Shown here: positions 22,963 to 32,475 of the stretch, in pieces | Layout of the letters: every line of letters begins with the position of its first letter | Numbering within the stretch: the stretch's first letter is position 1 | Assembly (NCBI GenBank): GCA_029844215.1 | Contig: JAQGDG010000048.1 | Span: 248,001-312,000 of the forward strand | Direction: 5' to 3' | DNA from: Przewalskia tangutica | Lineage: Eukaryota; Streptophyta; Magnoliopsida; Solanales; Solanaceae | DNA: 64,000 nt | Made by a program: the position numbers and the translations under genes | The notes under the pieces: generated by a model | Databases searched by the model: none | Told to the model about the DNA's origin: nothing | Seen by the model: only the letters and a program-made list of their open reading frames with translations

Positions 22963-22970
22963 TATATAAA
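22963..22970 (+). promoter_or_regulatory. TATA box, R6 central LTR
   Basis: TATATAAACCCCC instead of the usual TATAAATACCCC; 503 bp into the LTR. Confidence 0.65.
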
Positions 22971-23970
22971 CCCCCTTAGCTTGATGAATAATTTCATTCC
23001 TCACTTAAGATCTTTCAAGGCAAAATAATACTCCCTCCCCTTTGAAGAGTTTTCGTCCCTCCCCCCCTCTTGTGTAGAAATACTTCAAGTATTATTGTAT
23101 AGTCCCAAATACCTTGGCCTAGTATCCCTAGTAGTATTCCAAAGTTGTTTTAATACTAGGAGCCCGGAAATACTACTTTTTCCAATAGTCGCAAAACGAA
23201 ACCCTAGAAAAACCTTCATAGCTTGGTTGAAGTGTTTAGAGAAGTTGTTTAGAAACTTCTAAGGGTTGCTTGGAGCGGGTTGGAGCGTAAGGATTTGGAG
23301 CTAAACGTTGCTCAGGATCGACATATATCTTGGATAATTTTGGGCTTATCGAGGTAATAATCTATATCCCCCTATTGTAATTGGATATTACATATTGTAG
23401 TGATTTAGAATTGAGTATAAGATATATTGGAAGGATGATTATAAAGGATTGAACTGTATTTACATTGGACTGTACTTACAGTAGACTTGTGTAGTATTAT
23501 TGTGAAGCAGAATTGAACACGTCCGGTTAGACGTGTAATCCCCTGGGAGTTGTTGGCCTGGTAGCGGGCCTTGGTAGGGGAGGAGATTTGTGTGTTAGCG
23601 GGGGGGAGTCTTTGCGAATTTTCTGTAGAATACGGAACCATGTATTTAAAATATTCTACAAAGAGATCTAGGAGTTGATAGGCGTTTTGTGGCCTTTATA
23701 GGTTGCAGTACTTCGAGTAGCGTATTCTACTTGAAGAGTGGAAAAGGCTAGTAGAGTTACAGTACTGAGGAGCATTTTGCTAATTGTCGATAATCGTCGC
23801 GAGGTATGTGAACCTCTTCCTATATTTTCTAGCATGATTGTTGTGAACTATGTAGTACGGTAGACATACATGTGCTAAGTGATTTGGTTGGTTTAAAACA
23901 TAGGGTGTTATAATAGATTTATGGGAAGTTAGTTATAACGACTTTATGTAGGTAAAAGAATGGTTTATTG

Positions 23971-24090
23971 ATTTAAAAAGTTAAGAGACTTGATCTTCAA
24001 AGATAAGAGACTTGACTTATAAACGACTTGATTTTGAAAGTTAAGAGAATTGATCTTGAAAGATAAGAGACTTGACTTATAACGACTTGT
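23971..24090 (+). repeat. 60-bp direct duplication in the R6 LTR
   Basis: Two units of GTTAAGAGACTTGATCTT...GATAAGAGACTTGACTTATAA(A)CGACTTG beginning near 23980 and 24040. Other LTRs have a single copy. Confidence 0.75.
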
Positions 24091-24829
24091 TTTCGGAAAA
24101 AGAGAAGTAACTTGATTTTAAGTATAGGTTACTTGTTTTGAAAAGAGTAAGTTATTTGGGTTTTTAAAGAATACTTGTTGTTGTTTTAAAAGAAAAGAGA
24201 CTTGTGGAATTGAAGAGTTTTTGGTTTAGAACATAAAGTGTTATAACAGCTTTATGGGAAGTTAGTTATAACGACTTTATGAAAACAAAGGAATGGTTTT
24301 ATCATTGGTTTTAAAATGGTAAACTTGACTTTAAAGGAGAAGTGTTTTGGTCTAAAAAGAAGGCATGGTATTGTCTTAATTTGGTTTAAAAAGGAAAGTA
24401 TGGAAGTTGTTTTGGTTTACTTAAAATGTTAGTCACTTTATTTTGATACTACGGGTATCGGGTGACTTTTGTAAAAGAAAAGGATCTTCTAAAATAATTT
24501 AACGTACGTAGTACTTTGGGGATTAAAACCTGGACTTTGTCATAAAATGAAAGTACCTTGAGTTGTGTGTAACGTGCCTATGCTTGCGTGTGATAGCCTT
24601 GTTGTGCAAGTGTTGTATTCTTATGTTACCGCGTCTCTCGATGGAGGGCCGGTCATGTTATTGTTGATCATTTTGGACATACTGACACGATGGGCGGCCC
24701 ACAGGTATGCTTCCACTATGATAGTCCATGGGCATACTGACTCGATGGATGGTCCACGGGTATGCAGCCATGATGAGGGTTCGTTTCCCTGTTGATAGTG
24801 TTATTCCATGGACTAGCTCTCCATGAGGT

Positions 24830-25045
24830 TTCTTGATTCGACCTTGGTATCGGTGGTTGGCTTTCGTGCTTGCCGCTTCGTGGTGATTCGGCCTTCGTAC
24901 ACAGTAGTTAGCCTTCGCACCCGCTCGGTTTAGTGGCGATGTCTCGTGACACGGCCTTGGTACCTGGTAGTTAGCCTTCGTACTTGCCGGTCGACTCGTG
25001 ACGACCTTGGTACCGTAGTCGGCTTTCGTACTTGCCGTGTCGCCG
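24830..25045 (+). repeat. 55-60 bp tandem array, R6 LTR
   Basis: About four units with GACCTTGGTA, GTAGTTAGCCTTCG and CTTGCC. The minus-strand open frame across it only reflects the repeat period. Confidence 0.7.
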
Positions 25046-25342
25046 TGATATGGTTGTATAGTATTGTTAGTACGGTTGTTATGACACAGGTGGGACCTAG
25101 TGTTCATGTGTACTTCTTGGTGTGATTATATCATAGACTGCCGGCAGTGAGGAAGGTATTCCACGGGCATGATTGATGTTGTGGGCGTGAGACCCATTGT
25201 TATACTTGAGTAATGACTTTGAGGGCGTGAGTCCCTGACTTGACATGACTGTTTATATATTATGGACTGTAGTTTGGTTATCATACATGTCTCCTGCTTT
25301 ATATAGACTATTATGATTTCATTTACAGTATTTTACAGTTTC

Positions 25343-25347
25343 ACATA
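25343..25347. repeat. Left target-site duplication of R7 (ACATA)
   Basis: ACATA immediately before the R7 LTR, repeated at 43087-43091 immediately after it. Removing one copy with the insert restores TTTCACATACTTGGTACTG, the sequence of uninterrupted LTRs. Confidence 0.95.
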
Positions 25348-25664
25348 TGTTATACCCCGTATTTCCAGAGTATGTACGTAAGGACGTACGTACGAGAATA
25401 CGACAGAAAGATTGGAAAGGAAGAAAGAGGTGATTTTTCCACGGAAAAGTTTCCGGTTTTTGTGAAGGAAAAGGTTCGTTAATGGGAATTGGATTCCCAG
25501 TTTGGTATTCTGACTTCTGGAATATTAGAGAATTATGGAATTTTATTTTGGAAATGGTCACGTGGGGCCCACGGAGAAATTTACTGTTTTGTAGCCCACT
25601 TTGTTTTAGAGATTTTGGCCATTGTGGATATTTTCGGAAGATGTTTTACTTTGGGCCAATAGGA

Positions 25665-25682
25665 GGGTGACACGTGTCACCC
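25665..25682. promoter_or_regulatory. 18-bp perfect palindrome with G-box core, R7 5' LTR
   Basis: GGGTGACACGTGTCACCC, perfectly self-complementary and centred on CACGTG, a core bound by plant bZIP/bHLH factors (family knowledge). Repeated at 39528-39545 in the R7 3' LTR, and in both R13 LTRs (53268-53283 as 16 bp, 58240-58257). Confidence 0.6.
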
Positions 25683-25840
25683 CCGCCTAGGTGGCTTGGC
25701 CGAATGACCTTTGTGCACAACACCCGGTTAGAGTCGTTTTTAGACGAAAACTTTTAGCAGCTTTAGTAGGGAAAAATACGGCGATGTGCTTTTTAAATTT
25801 TTCGGATTTTTACGAGAGACGAAAAAATTTTGACCAACCG

Positions 25841-25862
25841 GAGGGTGACATGTGTCACCCTC
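25841..25862. promoter_or_regulatory. Second U3 palindrome, R7 5' LTR
   Basis: GAGGGTGACA and TGTCACCCTC arms around TG, 176 bp after the first palindrome and about 235 bp before the TATA box. Same as in R5 (19324) and R13 (53445-53466). Confidence 0.6.
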
Positions 25863-26096
25863 ACATTAAGCAAGTGGCGCCAGTGGAAGATGTGGTTCAC
25901 GAATTGGCTTGATCTTTTGGCTCACGTTTTTGGCCCTATTGGTTCCTTGTTTTGTGCCTTGTTTTGGCCTTGTTTTGTGGCTTGTTTTGTGCCATGTTTT
26001 GTGGAGTAGGGGTTAGGGTGCACTTGGCTTGATCAAGGCCTTACACTTGCCTTGCACATGGCTTGATCTTGGCCATTGGTTGGCCTTTGGCTTTCC

Positions 26097-26104
26097 TATA
26101 AATA
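26097..26104 (+). promoter_or_regulatory. TATA box, R7 5' LTR
   Basis: TATAAATACCCC, 749 bp from the LTR start. Confidence 0.7.
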
Positions 26105-26953
26105 CCCCCCCTCTCTTTGAAGACTTCATTCATCCAAATCTTCCAAGTCTTGGAAACCCCGCCCCTCCCGCTTGTTGACTCTCGTCCCAGGGCCCTCTCC
26201 CTTGAAAGTGGCCTTTGGCGAGGTCTCCTCTCCCCCTTGTGAGTCTGTAGTAGGTACCCCCACTGCTTTAGTTGTTTTCGTATAATACCCTTGTTGTGGT
26301 ATAGAAATACTCTCTAGTATTGTTATAATGCCCAAAATACCTTAGCCTTAGACCTTGAAGAATTCCAAAAGTTACCTCTATAAGTAGAATACGGAAATAC
26401 TACCGTGTGGCCTTTTTAGGCTCAAACCGAAACCCTAAGGAAATCTTCATAGTTGGTTGAAGTATTTAAGTAGAAGTTGGTTAGAACTTCTAAGGGTTGT
26501 TTGGAGCGGATTGGAGCGTCTGAGTAGGAGCTAAACCTTGCTCGGGAGCGACATTAAACTCGGATAATTTTGGGCTTATCGAGGTAAATATCTTGTCCCC
26601 ATCGTAATTGGAAATTACATAAGTGTTGAATATATAGTTGTTGTATACTTTATATATAAAGCCCGAACTTAGTATTGTGGCAATGTCTCACTTTGAAGAA
26701 TAAAGAATCTGATCAGGCGTAATTGCATAGGGTGAATTGCGATGAGACTTGTATAGTATTGCGGTGTAGTAGAATTGTACGTCCGATAGGCGTGTAAACC
26801 CCGGTTGGCTTAGTAGCCGGCCTCGATAGAGGAGGAGATTTCTGTTGTGGCGGGGAGGTGTGCCAATTTTTGTAGATTATGGAACGTTGAGATCTAGATG
26901 TTAATAAGCGCCTTGTGGCCTTATAGGTTGAAGTACTACGTGTGGAGTGATCC

Positions 26954-26958
26954 ACTTG
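26954..26958. repeat. Left target-site duplication of R8 (ACTTG)
   Basis: ACTTG before the R8 LTR, repeated at 35887-35891 after it. The R7 LTR reads continuously once the insert is removed. Confidence 0.95.
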
Positions 26959-29900
26959 TGTTATACCCCGTATTTCCCGAGTATGTACGTAAGGACGTAC
27001 GTAGAAAATTCGAATTTGAGGATTAGGCTTGGCCGAAATTTATTTGTTCACAACACCCGGTTAGAGTCGTTTTTCGACGAAACGTTTTCACAGCTTTCGT
27101 AGGGGAATTTCCGGCTATGTCATTTTTAATTTTTGCGGATTTTTCCGAGAGACGAAACATTTTGGACCAACGGGAGGGCGACACTTGGCACCCTCCAATT
27201 CGTGGACTTGAAACGTCCATTGGGACGATTTGGCTAAGCCTTTGCACGTTTTGGTGCCTTGGCTAAAGTCAAGGGTTGGTAGGATATTTTTGTGTAGTAA
27301 ATCCTAGCCCTACACTTGCTATACACTTGATGGATCTTGGCCATTGGTTGGCCATTCCTTGACCTATAAATACCCCTAAGCTTCAAGAGTTCTTCATCCA
27401 AAAATGTGCCTAAGTCTTGAAATCTCTCCCTCTCCTCAACCTTGAAATCGTCAACACCCCTCCTGTTAAGGCCTTTGGCGAGAGCCTCCCCTCCCCTTGT
27501 GGTGTTTTGCGTGGGTACCCCCTAGCCTAGTTGTCTCGTATAAATACCCCTTGTTGTGGTATAGAAATACTCTCCTAGTATTGTTATAATGTCCAAATAC
27601 CTTGGCCCAAATACCTTGTAGTATTCCCAAGGTTACACTTATACAAGCCCAGAAAATACCGTTATACTTTCCCTCACTACTAAAGCGAAACCCTAGGAAA
27701 TCTTCACCCGTTGTTGAAGTTGTAAGTAGAAGTTGGTTAGAACTTCTAAGGGTAGTTTGGAGCGGGTTGGAGCGCACGGAGTTGGAGCTAAACCTTGCTC
27801 AGGAGCGACTTTAAACTAGGATAATTTTGGGCTTATCGAGGTAAATATCTTGTCCCTCTATTGTAATTGGAAATTACATATTGTTGAATATATAGTTGAA
27901 GTATACTATATAAAGAATCAACGTAGTAGTCGGCAATGTCTTTTGACTTAAGCACGAATAATACTTACGGCAATGTCTTGCGACTTAAGCCCGAATTTAA
28001 ATAAGAGCTGATCGTAATTACATAGGGTGTATTCAGACATTGTGTAGCCTTGTGTAGTAGAATTGTACACGTCGCTTAGGCGTGTAAACCCCTGGTTGGC
28101 TTGGTAGCCGGCCTCGATAGAGGAGGAGATTAACGCTGTTGCGGGGGGGGGAGGTGCTGCCGAATTTTCTGTAGAAAGATGAAAACTTGTGTTTAAGAGT
28201 TAATAGACGTTTGTGGCCTTTATAGGTGAAAGTACTAAGAGTAGCGTATTCTACTCGAGGAGTGGAAAGGGCTAGCAAGGTTGTAGTACTTGGAGCTTTT
28301 TGCTTATTGTCGATAATCGTCGCGAGGTATGTGAACCTCTTCCTATCTCTTCTAGCATGATATGTGTGAACTATGTAGTACGGTAGACGTACATGTGTTA
28401 ACTGTGTTTGATTGTCTTTAAAACCTAAAGTGTTATAACGGCTTTATGGGAAGTTGGTTATAACAGCTTTATGTAGGTAAGAAAATACTTTGTGGTTTTA
28501 AAAGGTAACTGATGTGAATTATAACTGGCTTGTTATAATAAAGAACTTGATGTATTTCAAAAGATTTATAAATCGTTTTGAAGGGAGAGTAACACTTGGT
28601 TTTAAAGGTTTTAAAAAGAGTTATACTAGCTTATGGGAAGTTAGGTATAATGTCTTAAGAGAGGTAAAGAAAATGGTTTACTGATGTTAGAAGTTAAGAG
28701 ACTTGATCTTATAAGATAAGAGACTTAACTTATTTGTTTTAATGTGGATTGTTTGTGTGAAACCTCATTCGTGAGTAATGAGTACTTGGTTTTACTTAAA
28801 GGGATAATGTTTCTTGATTTGAAATCGTAATGTGTATCGACAGCAGCTGCGGCGTTAATAAAGGAAAATGTATCGAATAATGAAGTATTGTGTTAAAACC
28901 AGTAGAAACCTCCATCCGCATGAAGCTAAGATGAGACAAAATGATATTGCATATCCTAGATCATGGTGCTTAATAAGATCGATTATAAACAAGAATAAAC
29001 TACTCACATATAAGGCATATGTTTCTCAAATCATTAAAGGAGAATTATGTTTTAAAGGATTAAAACTATGAACTACTAAACCTTTTCTAAAATGAGAAAC
29101 TTGAGCATTTGAAATTAGGCAAACTTGAACGTTTGGAAAATAAGGTTGTTACTTGATTTTACAAAGGAAAGCATTTTGTTTATTTAACAACGCCGTCACT
29201 CTATTTTTATACTACGGACATCGGGTGACTTTTATAAAAGGAATGGATCTCTTTTAAAGAATTTAACGTCGTAGTACTTTAGGAGTTGAGACCTGACTTT
29301 GGCATAAAATGAAGGTACTTTGAGTGATGTGAAACTTGCCTATGCTTGTTGTGGTGAAACATTCCTATGCTTGTTGTTGTGAAACTTGCCTATGCTTGTG
29401 ATGATAGCCTTTGTTGTGCAAGTGTGGTGTTTCGTGTTCTACCGCTCTCGATAGAGGCGGTTGGCCCAGTTGAGGCTTCTTTGTTCGGCTGGGTATCCGG
29501 TGGTCGGCCTCGTGCCCCGCCTCGTGGATTCGGCCTTGGTATCTGGTAGTCACCGTGACTTGCCCGCTACGTATAGTGACGGTTTCGTGATACCTTCGTC
29601 CCCGTGGTCACCCTCGTACTTGCCGGTCGGTGCGTGACCGGCCTTGGTATCCGGTAGTCGGCTCTGCACTTGCCGTGACGGCCGTGTTTTGGTTGCATTA
29701 TACTATTGGTACGGTCGGATCTGGTAGTTATACTTGTCTATACGGTTTTTATGACACAGTGGGACACGGTGTTCATGTATACTCCTTGGTATTGTCATAT
29801 CATAAAGCTGGCGGTGAGGAAGAAATTCCACGCACAGTGATAATTTGGAGGCGTGAGTCCACGACTTGATGTAACTAGTTATATGTTATATCGTAGTTTG

Positions 29901-30387
29901 GTCATCATACATGTCTCCGCTTTATATAGACTATTATGATTTCATTTCTGATATTCTGATTTCACATACTTAGCACTGTTATCGACCTCGGCCGGGGCGT
30001 TCAATCTGCAGTAGAAATCGTTGTCGATCCATTCTTAGGATCACCTTTCAGCGTATTGGAAGCTCGTTCCTTCGGAGGCTTATCTTTTGGTATGTGTTCC
30101 ACTGAGTTGTAGGTTCTTGTACATTCGTGGTATGGCGGGGCCACTGTCCGTCATAGTTGTTGTAAATCTTAAGTCCAGCACCTTTGTGTGGGCGGGTTTT
30201 GTAAAAAGGATTAAAGCTGCGTTTTGAAAGAGTTGTTTATATATATTTTAATGGAAGGTAACCGTTTGGTTGGCCTGTTTATTATCTTGTCTCATGTTCA
30301 TGTTTAAGTTTTTATTTCCCGGTTTTCTCGATGTTGTATCACCGGGTGCCCGGTAGGCACTATCACGGGCCCGGATCGGTCGTGACA
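26959..30387 (+). repeat. R8 5' LTR
   Basis: Starts TGTTATACCCCGTATTTCC. TATA at 27365-27372, the GGGCTTATCGAGG block near 27828, CTTGCCTATGCTTG array at 29335-29405, 57-bp array at 29470-29690, end GGATCGGTCGTGACA. The U3 palindrome is degenerate here (GAGGGCGACACTTGGCACCCTC near 27174). Confidence 0.9.
27365..27372 (+). promoter_or_regulatory. TATA box, R8 5' LTR
   Basis: TATAAATACCCC, 406 bp into the LTR. Confidence 0.75.
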
Positions 30388-30391
30388 AAAG

Positions 30392-30404
30392 TGGTATCGA
30401 AGCG
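30392..30404 (+). other. R8 primer-binding site
   Basis: TGGTATCGAAGCG, four bases after the LTR end; tRNA-iMet type with the A missing after TATC and an extra A further on. Confidence 0.75.
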
Positions 30405-30448
30405 ATTAATCCTCGGAAAGTGTCTGCACGCGTGTCTAGTAGAGTCTT

Positions 30449-30482
30449 GATTATCGGTGTGTTGTGCACCACATCTATAATC
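30449..30482 (+). other. R8 leader stem-loop with GTGCAC loop
   Basis: GATTATCGGTGTG, loop TTGTGCAC, CACATCTATAATC. In RNA 12 of 13 positions pair, one as G-U, with a single C-U mismatch. The loop's self-complementary GUGCAC is suited to kissing between two genomes. Best-formed of the seven copies. Confidence 0.65.
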
Positions 30483-30589
30483 GTGAGGCTATAGGACATG
30501 TAGAATTGGTTTCCATTCTTCTCATTACGAGATCGTGCCTTAGAGCTTTGTGATAAGATCGACCCTCCGACATACTTCGTTTTACGATT

Positions 30590-31620
30590 ATGCCTCGCGT
30601 AAAGCAACCCGGCCCGAAGGGCAAAGCGTGAAGGCTGCGAGTAAAGCGGCAGAGACCACAAGATACGAGCCTCGATCCATGATGCAGGCGAAGGAGATGA
30701 GTTACAAAGTGGGCGATTAATGGCGGGGTTGTGGCGGACTTGAGGATAGGTGGGCCAGTTCGATGCAGAGTGGTTCACCCTAGATCGGATAGTTCGAGGC
30801 TACGGGATTTTACGAGTTGTAGCCGCGAGTTTTATGGGTCGAGGCACGAGGATGATCCGCGAGTTCATCCGGCGATTCTGACGGATCGTAGAGTAATCAA
30901 GGCATCGGAGACCGAGTCGGTAGTCCTAGGTTCACATCACCGCGTGATACCGCAATGATCGGTTTGATTCGCGAGCCGTCGGGAGAGAATGCACTTCCGG
31001 CTATATGGGACGAGTTCTCGAGGCATTCCTTGCACATTTCTTGCCTCGCGGATGAGAGGGCTCGGGCGAACAGATTTTTGGTGTTGCGGCGAGCAGGCGT
31101 GCGGTTCGGGAGTACAATGTGGAGTTCGACTCATTGGCGTGCGTCCGCGTTGGTAGCTAGTATGGAGGATCGAGTGCACCGATTTGTTCAGGCTCGATGA
31201 TCACCTAGCGAGAGTTGTTCGGTGTAGCTCTTCAAGGGCATGGACATTGCCGCATGCAGCTTATGCAGGATGTGAGGAGAGGATAAATCGACGGAATGAC
31301 CGGTCGTGAAGAGGCGAGCAGCGTGGTCCTTTGGTGACTTTCGAGGCGGACCGCCTCGGCCAGCCGAACTAGTTATGTACCTCCGCCGTTGAGTGGTCCT
31401 CCGCAGCCTTCGGGACCTGGGATATTCGTGAGGCGGTCGTGGCTCCTGTGTTTCGATTTTCGGGGAGTAGAGTGCTCGCCGGATGAGGTTGCCCTTGTCT
31501 CGGTGTGGCGTTGTGGAAAACTTCATAAGGGAGAGGTCGTACTAACTCGAGATTGTTATTTTTGCGCCAACAGGCCATCGGCAGAAGGCGTCAGACCAGG
31601 TAGCACGTAGGATAGCATGG
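30590..31620 (+). pseudogene. R8 gag pseudogene
   Basis: Gag structural precursor, decayed. Start ATGCCT, 198 bp after the primer-binding site. Segments recognised over several frames: REFYGSRHEDDP and RRVIKASETESVVLGSH (about 30820-30935), ENALPAIWDEFSR (about 30985-31020), FLVLRRAG then YNVEFDSL (about 31075-31135), and MEDRVHRFVQ (about 31160-31192). These form the retrotransposon gag (capsid) domain. A Gly/Pro-rich linker region follows, and the zinc-knuckle part near 31500-31600 is badly eroded. Then the 3' non-coding region begins. No protease or RT. Confidence 0.82.
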
Positions 31621-31729
31621 ACTACTAGAGCGATTCATGTTCTTCACCTTCCGTAGCGTGCAGAGGTTCGTACCTGAAGGCCGGTGTCGCGGTGGAGTTC
31701 CGATTTTAGCGGTCCTTGAACCGCCTAGT

Positions 31730-32465
31730 TTGTGTATATCCTTAACCATCTAGAGTTTTGTATGTTATGATAATGTGTTAAGTGTTATGTTGGATAGCTT
31801 TGTGCTAAAATGTGACTTGAAGCTTGCTTAGTGAAAAAGGGTAAGCTCAAAGTGAGATAATGATGAACCTTAGAATATTACAATGAGACCTTAGATGTAA
31901 GGCCGCTTGGGTACAAGATTTTGCAGTGATCCTTGTCGAGTGCATTTTATTCCTAGAAAGTATTGTGTGATAAGTCCTGGTTGGGTAAATGAAAGTGGTA
32001 TCTTTCATGATGCGATTTAGCAAGATTGTTCGTGTCGAGCAAGAGTTGGCGCGACATGGGTCGGGTTGGGGCCGTGTTGCGGGCCAACCGCACTGCTTCG
32101 ATGTGGGGTCAGCTCGGTGGTCGCCAGTGGTAGGGTCACGAGGGTGCTAGGCCCAAGTTTTGGTAACCATCGTATGAGTTCGTGGATATGTTCGACCGAG
32201 CGGTCGTAAAGGCGGGAATGGCCTTAAGGAAGATTGAGGCTAGTGGATGACCAAGTTTGGAGGTGGTGACTCAAAGTTTTGGAAACTAAAGCAATGACTA
32301 GAGTATGGTGCGTATACTAGAAAAGTTCAAGTGATCGAGGAGGGCACGACGAGTAAGGAAGGAAGAGGACGTGTGTTATGTTTGTGGCCATGTGTGGCGG
32401 TGGAAACTTGTTAGAAGAACTTCATCTTTATCGCCTTGAGAAGGAACATTCGGACGAATGTTTCT
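31730..32465 (+). other. R8 3' non-coding region with conserved hairpin
   Basis: CCTTAACCATCTAGAG, the GAGACCTTAGATGTAAGGCC block, and the inverted repeat CGGGTTGG (32062-32069) / CCAACCG (near 32083-32089), then GAAGGAACATTCGGACGAATG. No conserved frame. Confidence 0.6.
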
Positions 32466-32475
32466 AAGAGGAGAA
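32466..32475 (+). other. R8 polypurine tract
   Basis: AAGAGGAGAA adjoining TGTTATACCCG; shortened relative to the other copies. Confidence 0.8.

Larger units (their letters stand above)
22460..25347 (+). mobile_element. R6 shared central LTR, 5' part (cut by R7)
   Basis: The LTR begins TGTTATACCCCGTAGTTCC, with a U3 leader (GAAAAGTTTCCGG, GGTCACGTGGGGCC) unlike R4, R5 and R8 but like the first 350 bp of R7 and R13. TATATAAA at 22963-22970. A 60-bp duplication lies at 23971-24090, a short array near 24670-24780 and the 57-bp array at 24830-25045. It is cut after TTTCACATA by R7 and resumes at 43092. Preceded by a polypurine tract and followed (at 43526) by a primer-binding site, it serves as both 3' and 5' LTR. 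Total length is about 3.3 kb. Confidence 0.85.
25348..26958 (+). repeat. R7 5' LTR, first part
   Basis: The U3 leader is a mosaic. About 350 bp resembles the R6 LTR start (GAAAAGTTTCCGG, GGTCACGTGGGGCC). About 160 bp follows that resembles the R8 LTR start (TTGTGCACAACACCCGGTTAGAGTCG...GAGAGACG). The second part brings a second palindrome, and the TATA box is moved to 749 bp from the LTR start. The LTR is cut by R8 after GATCCACTTG. Confidence 0.88.

Noticed and set aside
24658..25107. 149-codon minus-strand open frame with a repeated STKAN(Y/H)-containing peptide
   Set aside because: It runs across the 55-60 bp array of the R6 LTR; the peptide repeat mirrors the DNA repeat, the frame is antisense to the LTR, and homologous arrays in R1 and R8 do not keep it open.
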